This document shows positions 1-8,242 of a stretch of DNA of 42,968 nucleotides, in pieces. A program made the translations under genes and the position numbers. The notes under the pieces are model-generated. The model did no database searches, was not told where the DNA came from, and was given only the letters and a program-made list of their open reading frames with translations. Source of the DNA: Ignavibacteria bacterium (lineage in GTDB: Bacteria; Bacteroidota; Ignavibacteria; Ignavibacteriales; Melioribacteraceae); NCBI GenBank assembly GCA_009773205.1, contig WPAE01000009.1, positions 1 to 42,968 on the forward strand. Reading direction: 5' to 3'. Each line of letters starts with the position of its first letter. Within the stretch, counting starts at the first letter, position 1.

Positions 1-92
1 TAGGAGGCATTTAATATGAAAAAATAAAAGCGGTATCTTTACATTTAAGGTGAGGAATGAAGTGAACCTGGAACTGGGGAATAAAATGGTTT

Positions 93-632
93 TTGACATC
101 GAGAACTATCATTGAAACATTCAGGAAAAAGATAAATGAATTGACTGTTCTTGATAAAGGAGAAGCTGAAATAAGAGAGTTTATTAAGATCAGCAAAACG
201 AGACCGTTTGTAGTTAAAGATCAAGGATATCTGATTCCTAAAAAATGCGTCTTCAACAGAATAATTGGAGACAGTAATTTGGAGTTGAGATTTGCAAATT
301 ATTTAGAGAGTTGTGAGGATATAGTTTCATACGTAAAGAACTATTTTGCTGTCCATTTCAAAATAGATTATAAAAATGCAGATGGAGACATTTCTAATTT
401 TTATCCAGATTTTCTTGTTAAGGTCGATTCTAAAAATGTATATGTTGTTGAAACGAAAGGAAGAGAAGATTTAGATGATCCGTTGAAAATCGAAAGATTG
501 AAACAATGGTGTAAAGATATTAATGAAGCACAAACTAAGATTAGATACAGTTGGTTATACATCAAAGAGGATGATTTTGATGCACAAAAGTTACATTCAT
601 TTAAGCAATTGATTACGCTTTTTAAGGAGTAA
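93..632 (+). pseudogene. C-terminal remnant of a type III restriction enzyme Res subunit
   Basis: The 179 codons resemble only the C-terminal nuclease part of a type III restriction (Res) subunit, which is normally about 900-1000 residues. A PD-(E)xK-like site is visible: YPDF, then about 20 residues later VVETKG. Conserved Res-like stretches precede it (KKCVFN, IIGDS, FANYLE, YVKNYFAVHF). The helicase motor domains are absent: in the same frame there are TGA codons at 51 and 63 and a TAA at 12, and no ATG lies near the start, so the nominal start is TTG at 93. No methyltransferase (Mod) partner is visible in the window. It is most likely a decayed or truncated defence gene. A break by assembly or frameshift near the left edge is also possible. 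Confidence 0.65.
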
Positions 633-780
633 AAACTGAGTTCGGAAAAAATGGTGAGAGAGCATCTTTCGGATTAGGCAAATTGTACCCACAAAAGCAT
701 CCAATATTTGCCTTATAGAAAATTTGGGATAAACTAATTAAATTGATTAAGCCATAACACTTAACTATAAGGAAATAGAA

Positions 781-2649
781 ATGAAAATTAGTAAAATTAA
801 TAGTGTACAAATAACACTTTCAAAAACTCTAATCATCCTTTTGTTTCTTGCCGCAAACATTTATGCGCAGCCTTCCGGCGGCCCATACGGACCAATTCCT
901 ACTAATTACGAAATTCCTAAAACCACAGCAAATATTTTCTATGTATCAACAGATGGCAGCGCTGAAAATACAGGTAGGGAAATTTCTGCGCCTACAACTA
1001 TTGAGGAGGCAGTTGCAAAAGCTCACACAGGAGATGTTTTAATTCTTCGAGGCGGAACTTACAGAACAGGAAATCTTATTTTTAATCAAGGGATAACAAT
1101 ACAGCCTTATAAGGATGAGCAGCCGGTATTAAAAGGGACTCTAATTGCAAAGGAGTGGACTAACTTAGGCAACGGATTGTGGACAACAAAATGGAATAAA
1201 CTATTTCCTTCTGAGCCGGCTGATTGGTGGCGCAGGCATAGAGAAGGTAAAAAAACGCCGATGCACCGCTTTAACAACGATATGGTTTTTGTTGATGGGA
1301 AATTTCTTCAATCTGCGGGTTGGGAAGGGGAAGTTGATGAGAATACTTTTTACATAGATTACAAAAGCGGTTTGGTTTATATCGGGATTGACCCAACAGA
1401 CAAGTTGGTTGAAATTACAGCCTTTGATTGTGCATTGTTGAGGACTATTAAAGATTACCACGGAAGGGGTTCAGACCGCAAAGGTCCGGTAATTCGAGGA
1501 ATTACATTTACACAGTATGCTTACCGCGCAATAGAAATTGAAGGAATTGAGCCGGAAGGACTTTCACCTGAAGCAAAACATGGTAAAGATGTTGTTGGTT
1601 CTGTCTTCGAAAACTGCACAATATCATTCTGCTCGCGGGTTGCTGGTTACTTTCGAGGGGACAAATTAGTAATGCGCAACTGCAAAATAAGCGATACAAG
1701 CACAGAAGGTGTCTATATTATCGGCTCATCGGATGTGCTTCTCGAAAAAAATATTTTTACAAGAAACAACATTGAGCAAATAACCGGTTATTATCCTGCA
1801 GCAGTAAAAATCTTTAATCAAAGTTATAGAGTTACTTGCAACGATAATCTTGTTATTGATCATCCATACTCAAACGGAATTTGGTATGACGTAGGAAATG
1901 TTGATGGTGTATTTACAAATAACTGGCTCGAGAACATTGGAAATAACAAAACCGGCTACGATAAAAAGCAACTCTGGCCAAGTGATAACGCTTTCTTTTT
2001 CGAGATTTCTAAAGGCGTTATTTGTGCTGGAAATGTTTTTGTTAATTGCGATCATGGTGTGTTAATATTAAATAGCAGCAATGCACAAATTTATAATAAC
2101 ACATTTGTAAACAGTATGGTTTGCATCGGGAGAAATACAAGAAGCGCTGTGGGCGATCATTTTGGCTGGCATCCAAGTACTGGCCCAGATGTAAATGAAA
2201 GAGATGGGAATGTTTTCGAGAATAACATTTTGTATGGTGACGAATTATTTACCAAAAGACCATTGATGTATGTTTGGCAGCCCGATGTTTTATGCAAGGA
2301 GCTTCCTAATTCTCAACTAAAAAGATTTGATTACAATGTGTTTATTAGCAAAACAAACAATGTTGAGCCTATCGTTTTATGGAGCCCGGCAAACCAGATG
2401 AATTGTCAAATTGGAATTAATCATTTAGAAGAACTGAATAAACTCTACCCAGAATTTATGAGGAACAGTAAATATTTTGGCGATGCGGCATCGCCATTTA
2501 AGAGTATCGAGTTAAAAAACTTTGAACTTGTTAGCACAAAACTAATAAGTTATAAGGCGGTTAAATTAGATTTCGATATTGCCAAGAAAACTGGTGTCTT
2601 AAAAGAGTACGTTGGAGCTTATCCACCTACAAATAAAACTAAGAAGTAA
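781..2649 (+). CDS. secreted right-handed parallel beta-helix protein (lyase-like)
   Basis: A 622-residue protein with a signal peptide (hydrophobic stretch about residues 15-28, predicted cleavage near YAQ). The mature N-terminus carries the YVSTDGS and GDVLILRGGTYR pattern seen at the start of many parallel beta-helix polysaccharide lyases and related proteins. Repeated short N-rich rungs follow (FENCTIS, MRNCKIS, LEKNIF, IYNNTFV, FENNIL). No T9SS sorting domain is present, so it probably stays in the periplasm. An AGGAA ribosome site precedes the ATG. The gene stands alone, convergent with the LacI-type regulator. Its substrate cannot be read from the sequence. Action on a uronate-containing polysaccharide would be an inference from the fold only. 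Confidence 0.7.
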   Translation: MKISKINSVQITLSKTLIILLFLAANIYAQPSGGPYGPIPTNYEIPKTTANIFYVSTDGSAENTGREISAPTTIEEAVAKAHTGDVLILRGGTYRTGNLIFNQGITIQPYKDEQPVLKGTLIAKEWTNLGNGLWTTKWNKLFPSEPADWWRRHREGKKTPMHRFNNDMVFVDGKFLQSAGWEGEVDENTFYIDYKSGLVYIGIDPTDKLVEITAFDCALLRTIKDYHGRGSDRKGPVIRGITFTQYAYRAIEIEGIEPEGLSPEAKHGKDVVGSVFENCTISFCSRVAGYFRGDKLVMRNCKISDTSTEGVYIIGSSDVLLEKNIFTRNNIEQITGYYPAAVKIFNQSYRVTCNDNLVIDHPYSNGIWYDVGNVDGVFTNNWLENIGNNKTGYDKKQLWPSDNAFFFEISKGVICAGNVFVNCDHGVLILNSSNAQIYNNTFVNSMVCIGRNTRSAVGDHFGWHPSTGPDVNERDGNVFENNILYGDELFTKRPLMYVWQPDVLCKELPNSQLKRFDYNVFISKTNNVEPIVLWSPANQMNCQIGINHLEELNKLYPEFMRNSKYFGDAASPFKSIELKNFELVSTKLISYKAVKLDFDIAKKTGVLKEYVGAYPPTNKTKK

Positions 2650-2679
2650 GCTTGCTTAGTTATTCATGAGCCGAATCTA

Positions 2680-2713
2680 ACCCGCCTGCCGTTTTATGGA
2701 TGGTTGGGCGGGT
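2680..2713. terminator. inverted repeat between convergent genes
   Basis: ACCCGCC (2680-2686) pairs perfectly with GGCGGGT (2707-2713) across a 20-nt loop, in the 83-bp gap between the convergent beta-helix and LacI-type genes. No strong T-run follows on either strand. It may be a bidirectional terminator or a dispersed palindromic repeat. The GC-rich arm CCCGCCTG recurs inside the MITE-like element near 8066. Confidence 0.4.
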
Positions 2714-2732
2714 AAGTCGAAAACAATGTTTT

Positions 2733-3791
2733 TTAATAATGATCATGACTTTTTATAGTAGGCTCATTTATAACTTTAGTAGAGTCTCTTATAATAAACT
2801 CTGTTTCAAAAATTACACGTTCGTTAGGAAGCAGAGTTGAAGACTCAATATTATTGATTAATATTTCTGCTGCCTTCATACCAATTTCGTGCAGAGGCGC
2901 GTGTATTGTAGTAAGTGGTACAGGATAAATTTTTGCGTAGTAAATATCATCGTTACCAACAATCGAAATTTCATCCGGGACTTTTATATCCAAATCTCTT
3001 AAAGCAAGCATTACAGCTAATGCCTGCTGGTCATTAAAACAAACTATTGCTGTAGGATATTCTTCTCTTGGCTTGTCCTTAAAATATTCTATCGTTTTTG
3101 CATAACTTTCTTCGTTATGAGAGCCTATAAACACAATAAGATCCTTATTAAAAACTAAAGTACTTTCGCTGAAGGCATATCTAAACCCATCAATTCTTTC
3201 ATGAGTATGAGTAGAGCTTGGCGGTCCGGCGAAGTGAACAATTTTTTTGTGTCCAGATTTTATTAAGTATTTAACGGCTCTCTTTATAGCTTTAATATTA
3301 TCTATAGCAACAACATTGGCTTGAATTCCTCTAATGTCTTCGAGAAGGACGAATGGATAATTTATCATTTTTAGTTTGAATAAGTGTTCAATCTCGGCAG
3401 TTCCTTCAGCTACAGGCGCTATAATAATTCCTTTAATATCTTTTATAGAAAATAAATGAGAAAACCTTTTTTCACTTTTATGATCATTGTCTGAACTAGT
3501 TATGATTACAGAGTAGCCTTTACTGTTAGCGTATTCTGTAACGCCGGAAGCAATGGAAGTATAGAATGGGTAATTGAGATCTTTTATGATGAAGCCAATG
3601 CTCTTATCTTGATTTATGCTCTTTAAATTTCTTGCAACGCCTTTAGGTCTAAAATTAAGTTCTTTCATCACATTCAGAATATGATCGCGTGTGGTAGGTT
3701 TTACAGATGTCTTTGCATTAATTACTGCAGAAACTGTTCCTTTTGAAACACCTGCCCTTCTGGCTACATCTTCGATAGTAATTTTTTTCAT
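2733..3791 (-). CDS. LacI-family transcriptional regulator
   Basis: A 352-residue protein with a classic LacI helix-turn-helix at residues 4-26 (TIEDVARRAGVSKGTVSAVI) and the hinge-proximal PKGVARNLK segment. A periplasmic-binding-protein-like sensor domain follows (about 60-335), including the typical IGFIIKDLNYPFYTSIASG start and GNDD. The start is well supported by a strong GGGAGAGG site just upstream. It is divergent from the GH3/symporter pair across a 510-bp region. A perfect inverted repeat overlaps the predicted GH3 promoter there, and a weaker LacI-like palindrome lies 34 bp upstream of its own start. It is therefore likely to repress the GH3 operon, and perhaps itself, in response to a xylan-derived sugar. 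The ligand is not known. Confidence 0.9.
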   Translation of the reverse strand: MKKITIEDVARRAGVSKGTVSAVINAKTSVKPTTRDHILNVMKELNFRPKGVARNLKSINQDKSIGFIIKDLNYPFYTSIASGVTEYANSKGYSVIITSSDNDHKSEKRFSHLFSIKDIKGIIIAPVAEGTAEIEHLFKLKMINYPFVLLEDIRGIQANVVAIDNIKAIKRAVKYLIKSGHKKIVHFAGPPSSTHTHERIDGFRYAFSESTLVFNKDLIVFIGSHNEESYAKTIEYFKDKPREEYPTAIVCFNDQQALAVMLALRDLDIKVPDEISIVGNDDIYYAKIYPVPLTTIHAPLHEIGMKAAEILINNIESSTLLPNERVIFETEFIIRDSTKVINEPTIKSHDHY

Positions 3792-4151
3792 TTTCCTCTC
3801 CCTAATTGCACTATACAGAATATATTAAAACGGTTTGAAAATTTATCTTTTGTTCAAAAATACTTTAAGAGGCATCAAATATCAAGAATATTATTACTTT
3901 TTCAGAAATTATGGAGAAGATACATACGTTAAGGAATTTATTCCCGTTAAATCTTTTTTGAAAGAGAGTGTAATTTTTGAACTACAATATAAGTTTTGTA
4001 CTTTTCCTTAGAATGAAGGATTTTTGCAAAACGCTCCATTTTCTAGTATTTGCTTTCTCCATTTACACATAAATGGCAGTAATACTCCAACCAAAAGTTA
4101 GATTTGCTCAAAAATAATTTTCATTTTTTAAGTTAGCGCTGCCTTTTTTTA

Positions 4152-4180
4152 TTGACAATAAACTCTAAACTTCATATTAT
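4152..4180 (+). promoter_or_regulatory. sigma70-like promoter for the GH3/symporter operon
   Basis: A consensus -35 box TTGACA (4152-4157) is followed after exactly 17 bp by TATTAT (4175-4180). It lies about 120 bp upstream of the GH3 start codon. This is the TTGACA/TATAAT form rather than the TTTG/TANNTTTG form known from Bacteroides. The adjacent operator at 4176-4197 supports its use. Confidence 0.6.
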
Positions 4181-4197
4181 TGAATCGGTTCAATAAT
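4176..4197. promoter_or_regulatory. predicted LacI-family operator
   Basis: A perfect inverted repeat with 9-bp arms, ATTATTGAA and TTCAATAAT, around a TCGG centre. The CG core flanked by TTGAA/TTCAA arms is the usual shape of LacI-family operators. It begins one base inside the predicted -10 box and runs across the expected transcription start, a position suited to repression. The adjacent divergent LacI-type gene is the obvious binding candidate. Confidence 0.65.
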
Positions 4198-4301
4198 CAT
4201 TGAACGTAATTTATTTGTTTTAAAATTCAAGTTTGTGTAAAATAAAAGTAGAATCGTTTTCTACCTTGTAAACTATTCATCTTTTAATATGGAATATTAT
4301 T

Positions 4302-6617
4302 ATGAGTGATCAACAAACGAACGAAATTTTAGAAGTAACCGAAACACTTCCTTACAAGAACTCAACTTTTCCAATTAACGAACGCGTGAAAGACTTAATT
4401 GGCAGAATGACACTCGAAGAAAAAATTGCTCAGATGTTATGTATTTGGGGACAGAAGAAAATTTTAATGTTGGATGACGATGGTAAACTGAATATTGAAA
4501 ATCTATCAGTGCATTTACCAAACGGTATCGGTCAAATAGCCAGGTTAAGTGATACAACCGGAGAGTTAACTGCAATTGGAATGGCAGAGCTGTCAAATAA
4601 AATTCAAAAACATTTTGTTGAAAAAACTCGTCTTGGAATTCCGGTTATCTTTCACGAAGAATGTTTGCATGGTTTAGCTGGAAAAGAAGCAACAAGTTAC
4701 CCTCAGCCAATTGGCTTAGCAGCAACTTTTAATACCGAGCTGGTTGAAAAAATTTATTCAGCTGTTGCAGAAGATACGCGTTCTCGCGGCGCTCATCAAG
4801 CATTAACTCCTGTTGTTGATGTTGCCAGAGAACCACGATGGGGAAGAGTTGAAGAAACTTTTGGTGAAGACCCTTACTTAGTAACTCAAATGGGAATTGC
4901 ATCTGTAAAAGGGTTTCAAGGAGATGCTTCTTTTACAGATAAGAAAAGAGTTATAGCAACACTAAAGCATTTCGCAGCGCACGGTCAGCCAGAATCTGGC
5001 ACAAACTGCGCTCCTGTAAATGTTTCGGAAAGGTTGTTGAGAGATACTTTTTTGCTTCCTTTCAAACAAGTAATAGAAAAATCGAACGCTTTAAGTGTAA
5101 TGGCTTCTTATAACGAAATTGATGGTGTTTCCTCTCACGCGAACAAATGGTTGTTAAGAAAAATTTTAAGAGAAGAATGGGGATTTAAAGGTTTTGTAGT
5201 GTCAGATTATTATGCAGTTGCAGAACTTAACATTCGCGAAGAAGCTGTTAGCCATTGTATGGCTAAAGATAAGTTAGAAGCTGCCAAGCTTGCAGTTGAA
5301 GCCGGCGTAAACATAGAATTTCCGGATCCTGATTGCTATCCATATCTTGTTCAATTAGTACAAGATGGAAGTGTTAATGAAGATTTAATTGATGAACTTG
5401 TTTCTTCACTGTTGTACTACAAATTTCAGCTTGGCTTATTTGAAGATCCATATGTTGAGCCAACAGATATAAACATAGAAACAAGATTAGAAAAAGAGAG
5501 AGAGTTAGCGCTCGAGGCTGCTCATCAAGTAATTACACTTTTGAAAAACGAAAATAACTTCCTGCCGCTTGATTCTAAATCGAAAAAAACTATTGCTGTT
5601 ATTGGACCAAACGCAGATAGACTTCTAATAGGCGGTTACAGCGGCGAACCGAAATATTTTACTTCCGTCTTGAAAGGTATAAAAGATAAGGCAGGAAAAG
5701 ACATTAATATTTTGCACAGCGAAGGCTGCAAGCTAACAATTGGCGGTTCTTGGAATGAAGATGAAATTACTTTTCCTACACACGAAGAAAATCTGAAGCT
5801 CATAGAGCAAGCAATTAAAACAGCCGAACAAGCAGATGAAGTAATTCTTGTATTGGGAGATAACGAGCAAACCTCGCGCGAAGCATGGAATAAAACGCAC
5901 ATGGGCGACCGTGCAAATTTAGATCTGTTTGGCATGCAAAACCAATTAGCTGAGGCAATAGTAGAATTAGGCAAACCAGTTACAGTTGTGCTTATTAACG
6001 GAAGGCCAATTTCTATTAATTATTTATCTACAAAAGCAAAAGCAATTTTGGAATGCTGGTATTTAGGACAGGAATTAGGCAATGCTGTAGCTGATGTTAT
6101 TTTTGGGAACTACAATCCTGGCGGTAAACTTCCAATCTCTTTCCCTCGCTCGGGCGCTCACGTTCCAGTTTATTATAATTTTAAACCTTCAGCAAGAAGA
6201 GGATATTTAATAGATGATATTTCTCCACTTTACACGTTTGGATTTGGATTAAGCTATACAACTTTCGAAATGAAAAATGTTAAACTGGCAAAAGCTGTAA
6301 TAGAAAAAGGTGAAACAACTTCTGTTACAGTTGAAATTAAAAATACTGGAAAGTTAAAAGGTGAAGAAGTTGTGCAAATGTACATTAGAGATATGTTTAG
6401 CTCGGTTACCCGGCCTGTTAAAGAGTTGAAAGGTTTTAAGCGAATTTCGCTTGAGGCAGGCGAAACAAAGACAATCATGTTTCCTATTACATACGAACAC
6501 TTAGCCTTTACTAATATAGATATGCAGTATGTTGTTGAAGCAGGAGATTTTGAAATTATGGTTGGCAACTCTTCGCGGGATGAAGATTTGGCTAAAGTGA
6601 TTCTGCAGGTAATTTAG
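4302..6617 (+). CDS. GH3 beta-xylosidase/beta-glucosidase, cytoplasmic
   Basis: A 771-residue glycoside hydrolase family 3 enzyme. An N-terminal TIM-barrel domain (about 25-370) contains KHFAAHGQPESGTN and the nucleophile motif GFVVSDY with Asp302. An alpha/beta sandwich domain follows (about 410-620, with LLKNENNFLPL and AVIGPNAD). A C-terminal fibronectin-III-like domain (about 660-770) carries the usual GEEVVQMY and RPVKELKGF motifs. There is no signal peptide, unlike most other hydrolases in this region, so it should act on imported oligosaccharides. It lies 30 bp upstream of the GPH symporter and is probably co-transcribed with it from the promoter at 4152. GH3 enzymes of this layout include beta-xylosidases, beta-glucosidases and alpha-arabinosidases. 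The xylan context favours xylosidase. Confidence 0.9.
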   Translation: MSDQQTNEILEVTETLPYKNSTFPINERVKDLIGRMTLEEKIAQMLCIWGQKKILMLDDDGKLNIENLSVHLPNGIGQIARLSDTTGELTAIGMAELSNKIQKHFVEKTRLGIPVIFHEECLHGLAGKEATSYPQPIGLAATFNTELVEKIYSAVAEDTRSRGAHQALTPVVDVAREPRWGRVEETFGEDPYLVTQMGIASVKGFQGDASFTDKKRVIATLKHFAAHGQPESGTNCAPVNVSERLLRDTFLLPFKQVIEKSNALSVMASYNEIDGVSSHANKWLLRKILREEWGFKGFVVSDYYAVAELNIREEAVSHCMAKDKLEAAKLAVEAGVNIEFPDPDCYPYLVQLVQDGSVNEDLIDELVSSLLYYKFQLGLFEDPYVEPTDINIETRLEKERELALEAAHQVITLLKNENNFLPLDSKSKKTIAVIGPNADRLLIGGYSGEPKYFTSVLKGIKDKAGKDINILHSEGCKLTIGGSWNEDEITFPTHEENLKLIEQAIKTAEQADEVILVLGDNEQTSREAWNKTHMGDRANLDLFGMQNQLAEAIVELGKPVTVVLINGRPISINYLSTKAKAILECWYLGQELGNAVADVIFGNYNPGGKLPISFPRSGAHVPVYYNFKPSARRGYLIDDISPLYTFGFGLSYTTFEMKNVKLAKAVIEKGETTSVTVEIKNTGKLKGEEVVQMYIRDMFSSVTRPVKELKGFKRISLEAGETKTIMFPITYEHLAFTNIDMQYVVEAGDFEIMVGNSSRDEDLAKVILQVI

Positions 6618-6647
6618 AATTAATCATAAACATTTTCGGAGTTAATC

Positions 6648-8006
6648 TTGAGTACTATTTCGGAAAAGCTTTCTGTAAAAGAAAAAGTTGGCTATGCTTT
6701 AGGGGATACAGCGGCAAATTTTATTTTTCAAACAATGGTTATGTTCCAATTAGTGTTCTATACAGATACTTTTGGAATCTCTGCTGTTGCAGCCGGAACT
6801 TTATTAGTGATTGTTAGAGTTTGGGATGCAATATTTGACCCAATTATGGGAATAATTGCAGATAGAACAAAAACAAAATGGGGAAAATTTCGTCCATGGA
6901 TTTTATGGACAGCATTACCTTTCGGCATAATGGGATTCTTAACTTTTGTTACGCCAGATTTTAGCTCCGAAGGCAAACTTATTTATGCTTATGTAACTTA
7001 CATAATATTGATGATGATTTACTCTGCAAACAATTTACCATACTCGGCTCTTAGCGGTGTAATGACGGGTGACCTTGGCGAACGTACAAGCTTGTCATCC
7101 TACAGATTTGTGTTTGCCATGTTAGCCCAGCTTATAATTCAAGGGTTAGCGCTGCCTATGGTACATCATTTTGGTGGTGGAGACAGCGCCAAAGGCTATC
7201 AATATACTATGGCAATATTTTCTGCTTTAGCTGTAGTTTTATTTGTAATTACTTTTTCAACTACAAGAGAAAGAATACAACCAGCACCTACACAAAAAGC
7301 TACAATTAAAGAGCACTTTGCCGATTTACTAAAAAATGGTCCAGCAATTGCTATGTTTTTCTTAACAATTGTGCTTTTCATTACTCTTGCAATGAGAGGA
7401 AGTATAGTTGTTTACTACTTTAGATACTACGTGGGACAAGAAAATTTGTTCAGTATGTTTAACGTACTTGGAACAGTAGCTACTATTATAGGGATTTTCT
7501 TCTCCAAAAAACTTTCGATGCGTTTTGGGAAGCGAAACGTGTTTATCACGGGACTATTTGGGACAGCATTTTTCACAATGACATTTATTTTCATTCCTTC
7601 TTCAGATATAACATTATTGTTCGCTTCAGAAATAATTAGGCAGTTTGTTTACGGCTTTACAATTCCGCTGCTATGGGCTATGATGGCAGATGTGGCAGAT
7701 TATTCTGAATGGAAGAACAACCGTCGTGCAACAGGAATAATTTTTGCTGCAATTGTTTTTGGATTAAAAGCCGGGCTTGGTTTTGGAGGCGCCATTGCAG
7801 GTTATATCTTATCTCTTTACGGTTATGTTCCAAACATCGAGCAAACTGCAAGTGCGTTAAATGGAATTATGCTTACTATGAGTTTATTCCCTGCAATAAC
7901 TTTTGCCATTTGTGCAGTTATACTCTTTTTCTACAAAATAAATAAACAGTTAGAAATACAAATAACAGATGAATTAAATGAAAGGAGAAAGTCTTTTCAG
8001 AGTTAA
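6648..8006 (+). CDS. GPH-family sugar:cation symporter (xyloside/oligosaccharide importer)
   Basis: A 452-residue membrane protein with about 12 hydrophobic segments. It has the hallmarks of the glycoside-pentoside-hexuronide (MelB/XynT/UidB-like) family: N-terminal KVGYALGDTAANF, then DAIFDPIMGIIADRTKTKWGKFRPW. The start is TTG at 6648, preceded by CGGAG at a good distance. No better ATG exists before the conserved N-terminus. It follows the GH3 gene by 30 bp, and the pair would import and hydrolyse short xylosides. Members of the family also carry glucuronides, so uptake of (4-O-methyl)glucuronate or aldouronic acids is possible. The stop codon abuts the target duplication of the MITE-like element, so the operon may end here. 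Confidence 0.9.
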   Translation: MSTISEKLSVKEKVGYALGDTAANFIFQTMVMFQLVFYTDTFGISAVAAGTLLVIVRVWDAIFDPIMGIIADRTKTKWGKFRPWILWTALPFGIMGFLTFVTPDFSSEGKLIYAYVTYIILMMIYSANNLPYSALSGVMTGDLGERTSLSSYRFVFAMLAQLIIQGLALPMVHHFGGGDSAKGYQYTMAIFSALAVVLFVITFSTTRERIQPAPTQKATIKEHFADLLKNGPAIAMFFLTIVLFITLAMRGSIVVYYFRYYVGQENLFSMFNVLGTVATIIGIFFSKKLSMRFGKRNVFITGLFGTAFFTMTFIFIPSSDITLLFASEIIRQFVYGFTIPLLWAMMADVADYSEWKNNRRATGIIFAAIVFGLKAGLGFGGAIAGYILSLYGYVPNIEQTASALNGIMLTMSLFPAITFAICAVILFFYKINKQLEIQITDELNERRKSFQS

Positions 8007-8195
8007 TAGCAGGGACCTCTGAAAAATTAAGTTGCAATACGCTGTGTGTCAGACGGAGCTTGTCGCCCGCCTGATGAGCCGACGGCGTACGCCTCGGCTA
8101 GCCGGCGAGGCAGGAAGTCTGGCTTTTTAAAGGATTTCGTCATGGTTCGACAGGCTCACCATGACTCTGTAATAATTTTTCAGAAGTCTCTAGCA
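8007..8195. mobile_element. MITE-like element with 18-bp inverted termini and 5-bp target duplication
   Basis: GGGACCTCTGAAAAATTA at 8012-8029 is matched by the reverse complement of 8173-8190, with two mismatches in 18. Both ends are flanked by the direct repeat TAGCA (8007-8011 and 8191-8195). The 179-bp body has no ORF. It is more GC-rich than its flanks and holds a hairpin AGCCGA/TCGGCT (8077-8082/8094-8099) enclosing GGCGTACGCC. A second hairpin pairs GTCATGGT with ACCATGAC (8139-8146/8158-8165). It sits directly after the symporter stop codon and 47 bp before the TonB receptor start. No transposase is present, so movement would need one elsewhere in the genome. The hairpins could also act as a terminator. 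Confidence 0.75.
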
Positions 8196-8242
8196 GTTAT
8201 AAATAAATGACAAATGAAAATCAAAAAAAACAGGAGAATAAA

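Larger units (their letters stand above)
3792..4301. promoter_or_regulatory. 510-bp divergent regulatory region
   Basis: Non-coding stretch between the LacI-type regulator and GH3. It holds three visible elements. The first is a LacI-like imperfect palindrome TTAAAACGGTTTGAA at 3825-3839. The second is a nested hairpin with outer arms AGTATT (4045-4050) and AATACT (4081-4086) and inner arms CCATTTA (4059-4065) and TAAATGG (4070-4076). The third is the GH3 promoter and operator described separately. The rest is AT-rich with no convincing ORF. Confidence 0.6.

Noticed and set aside
633-780. Small gene between the restriction remnant and the beta-helix gene
   Set aside because: No ORF with a ribosome site; only short out-of-frame stretches.
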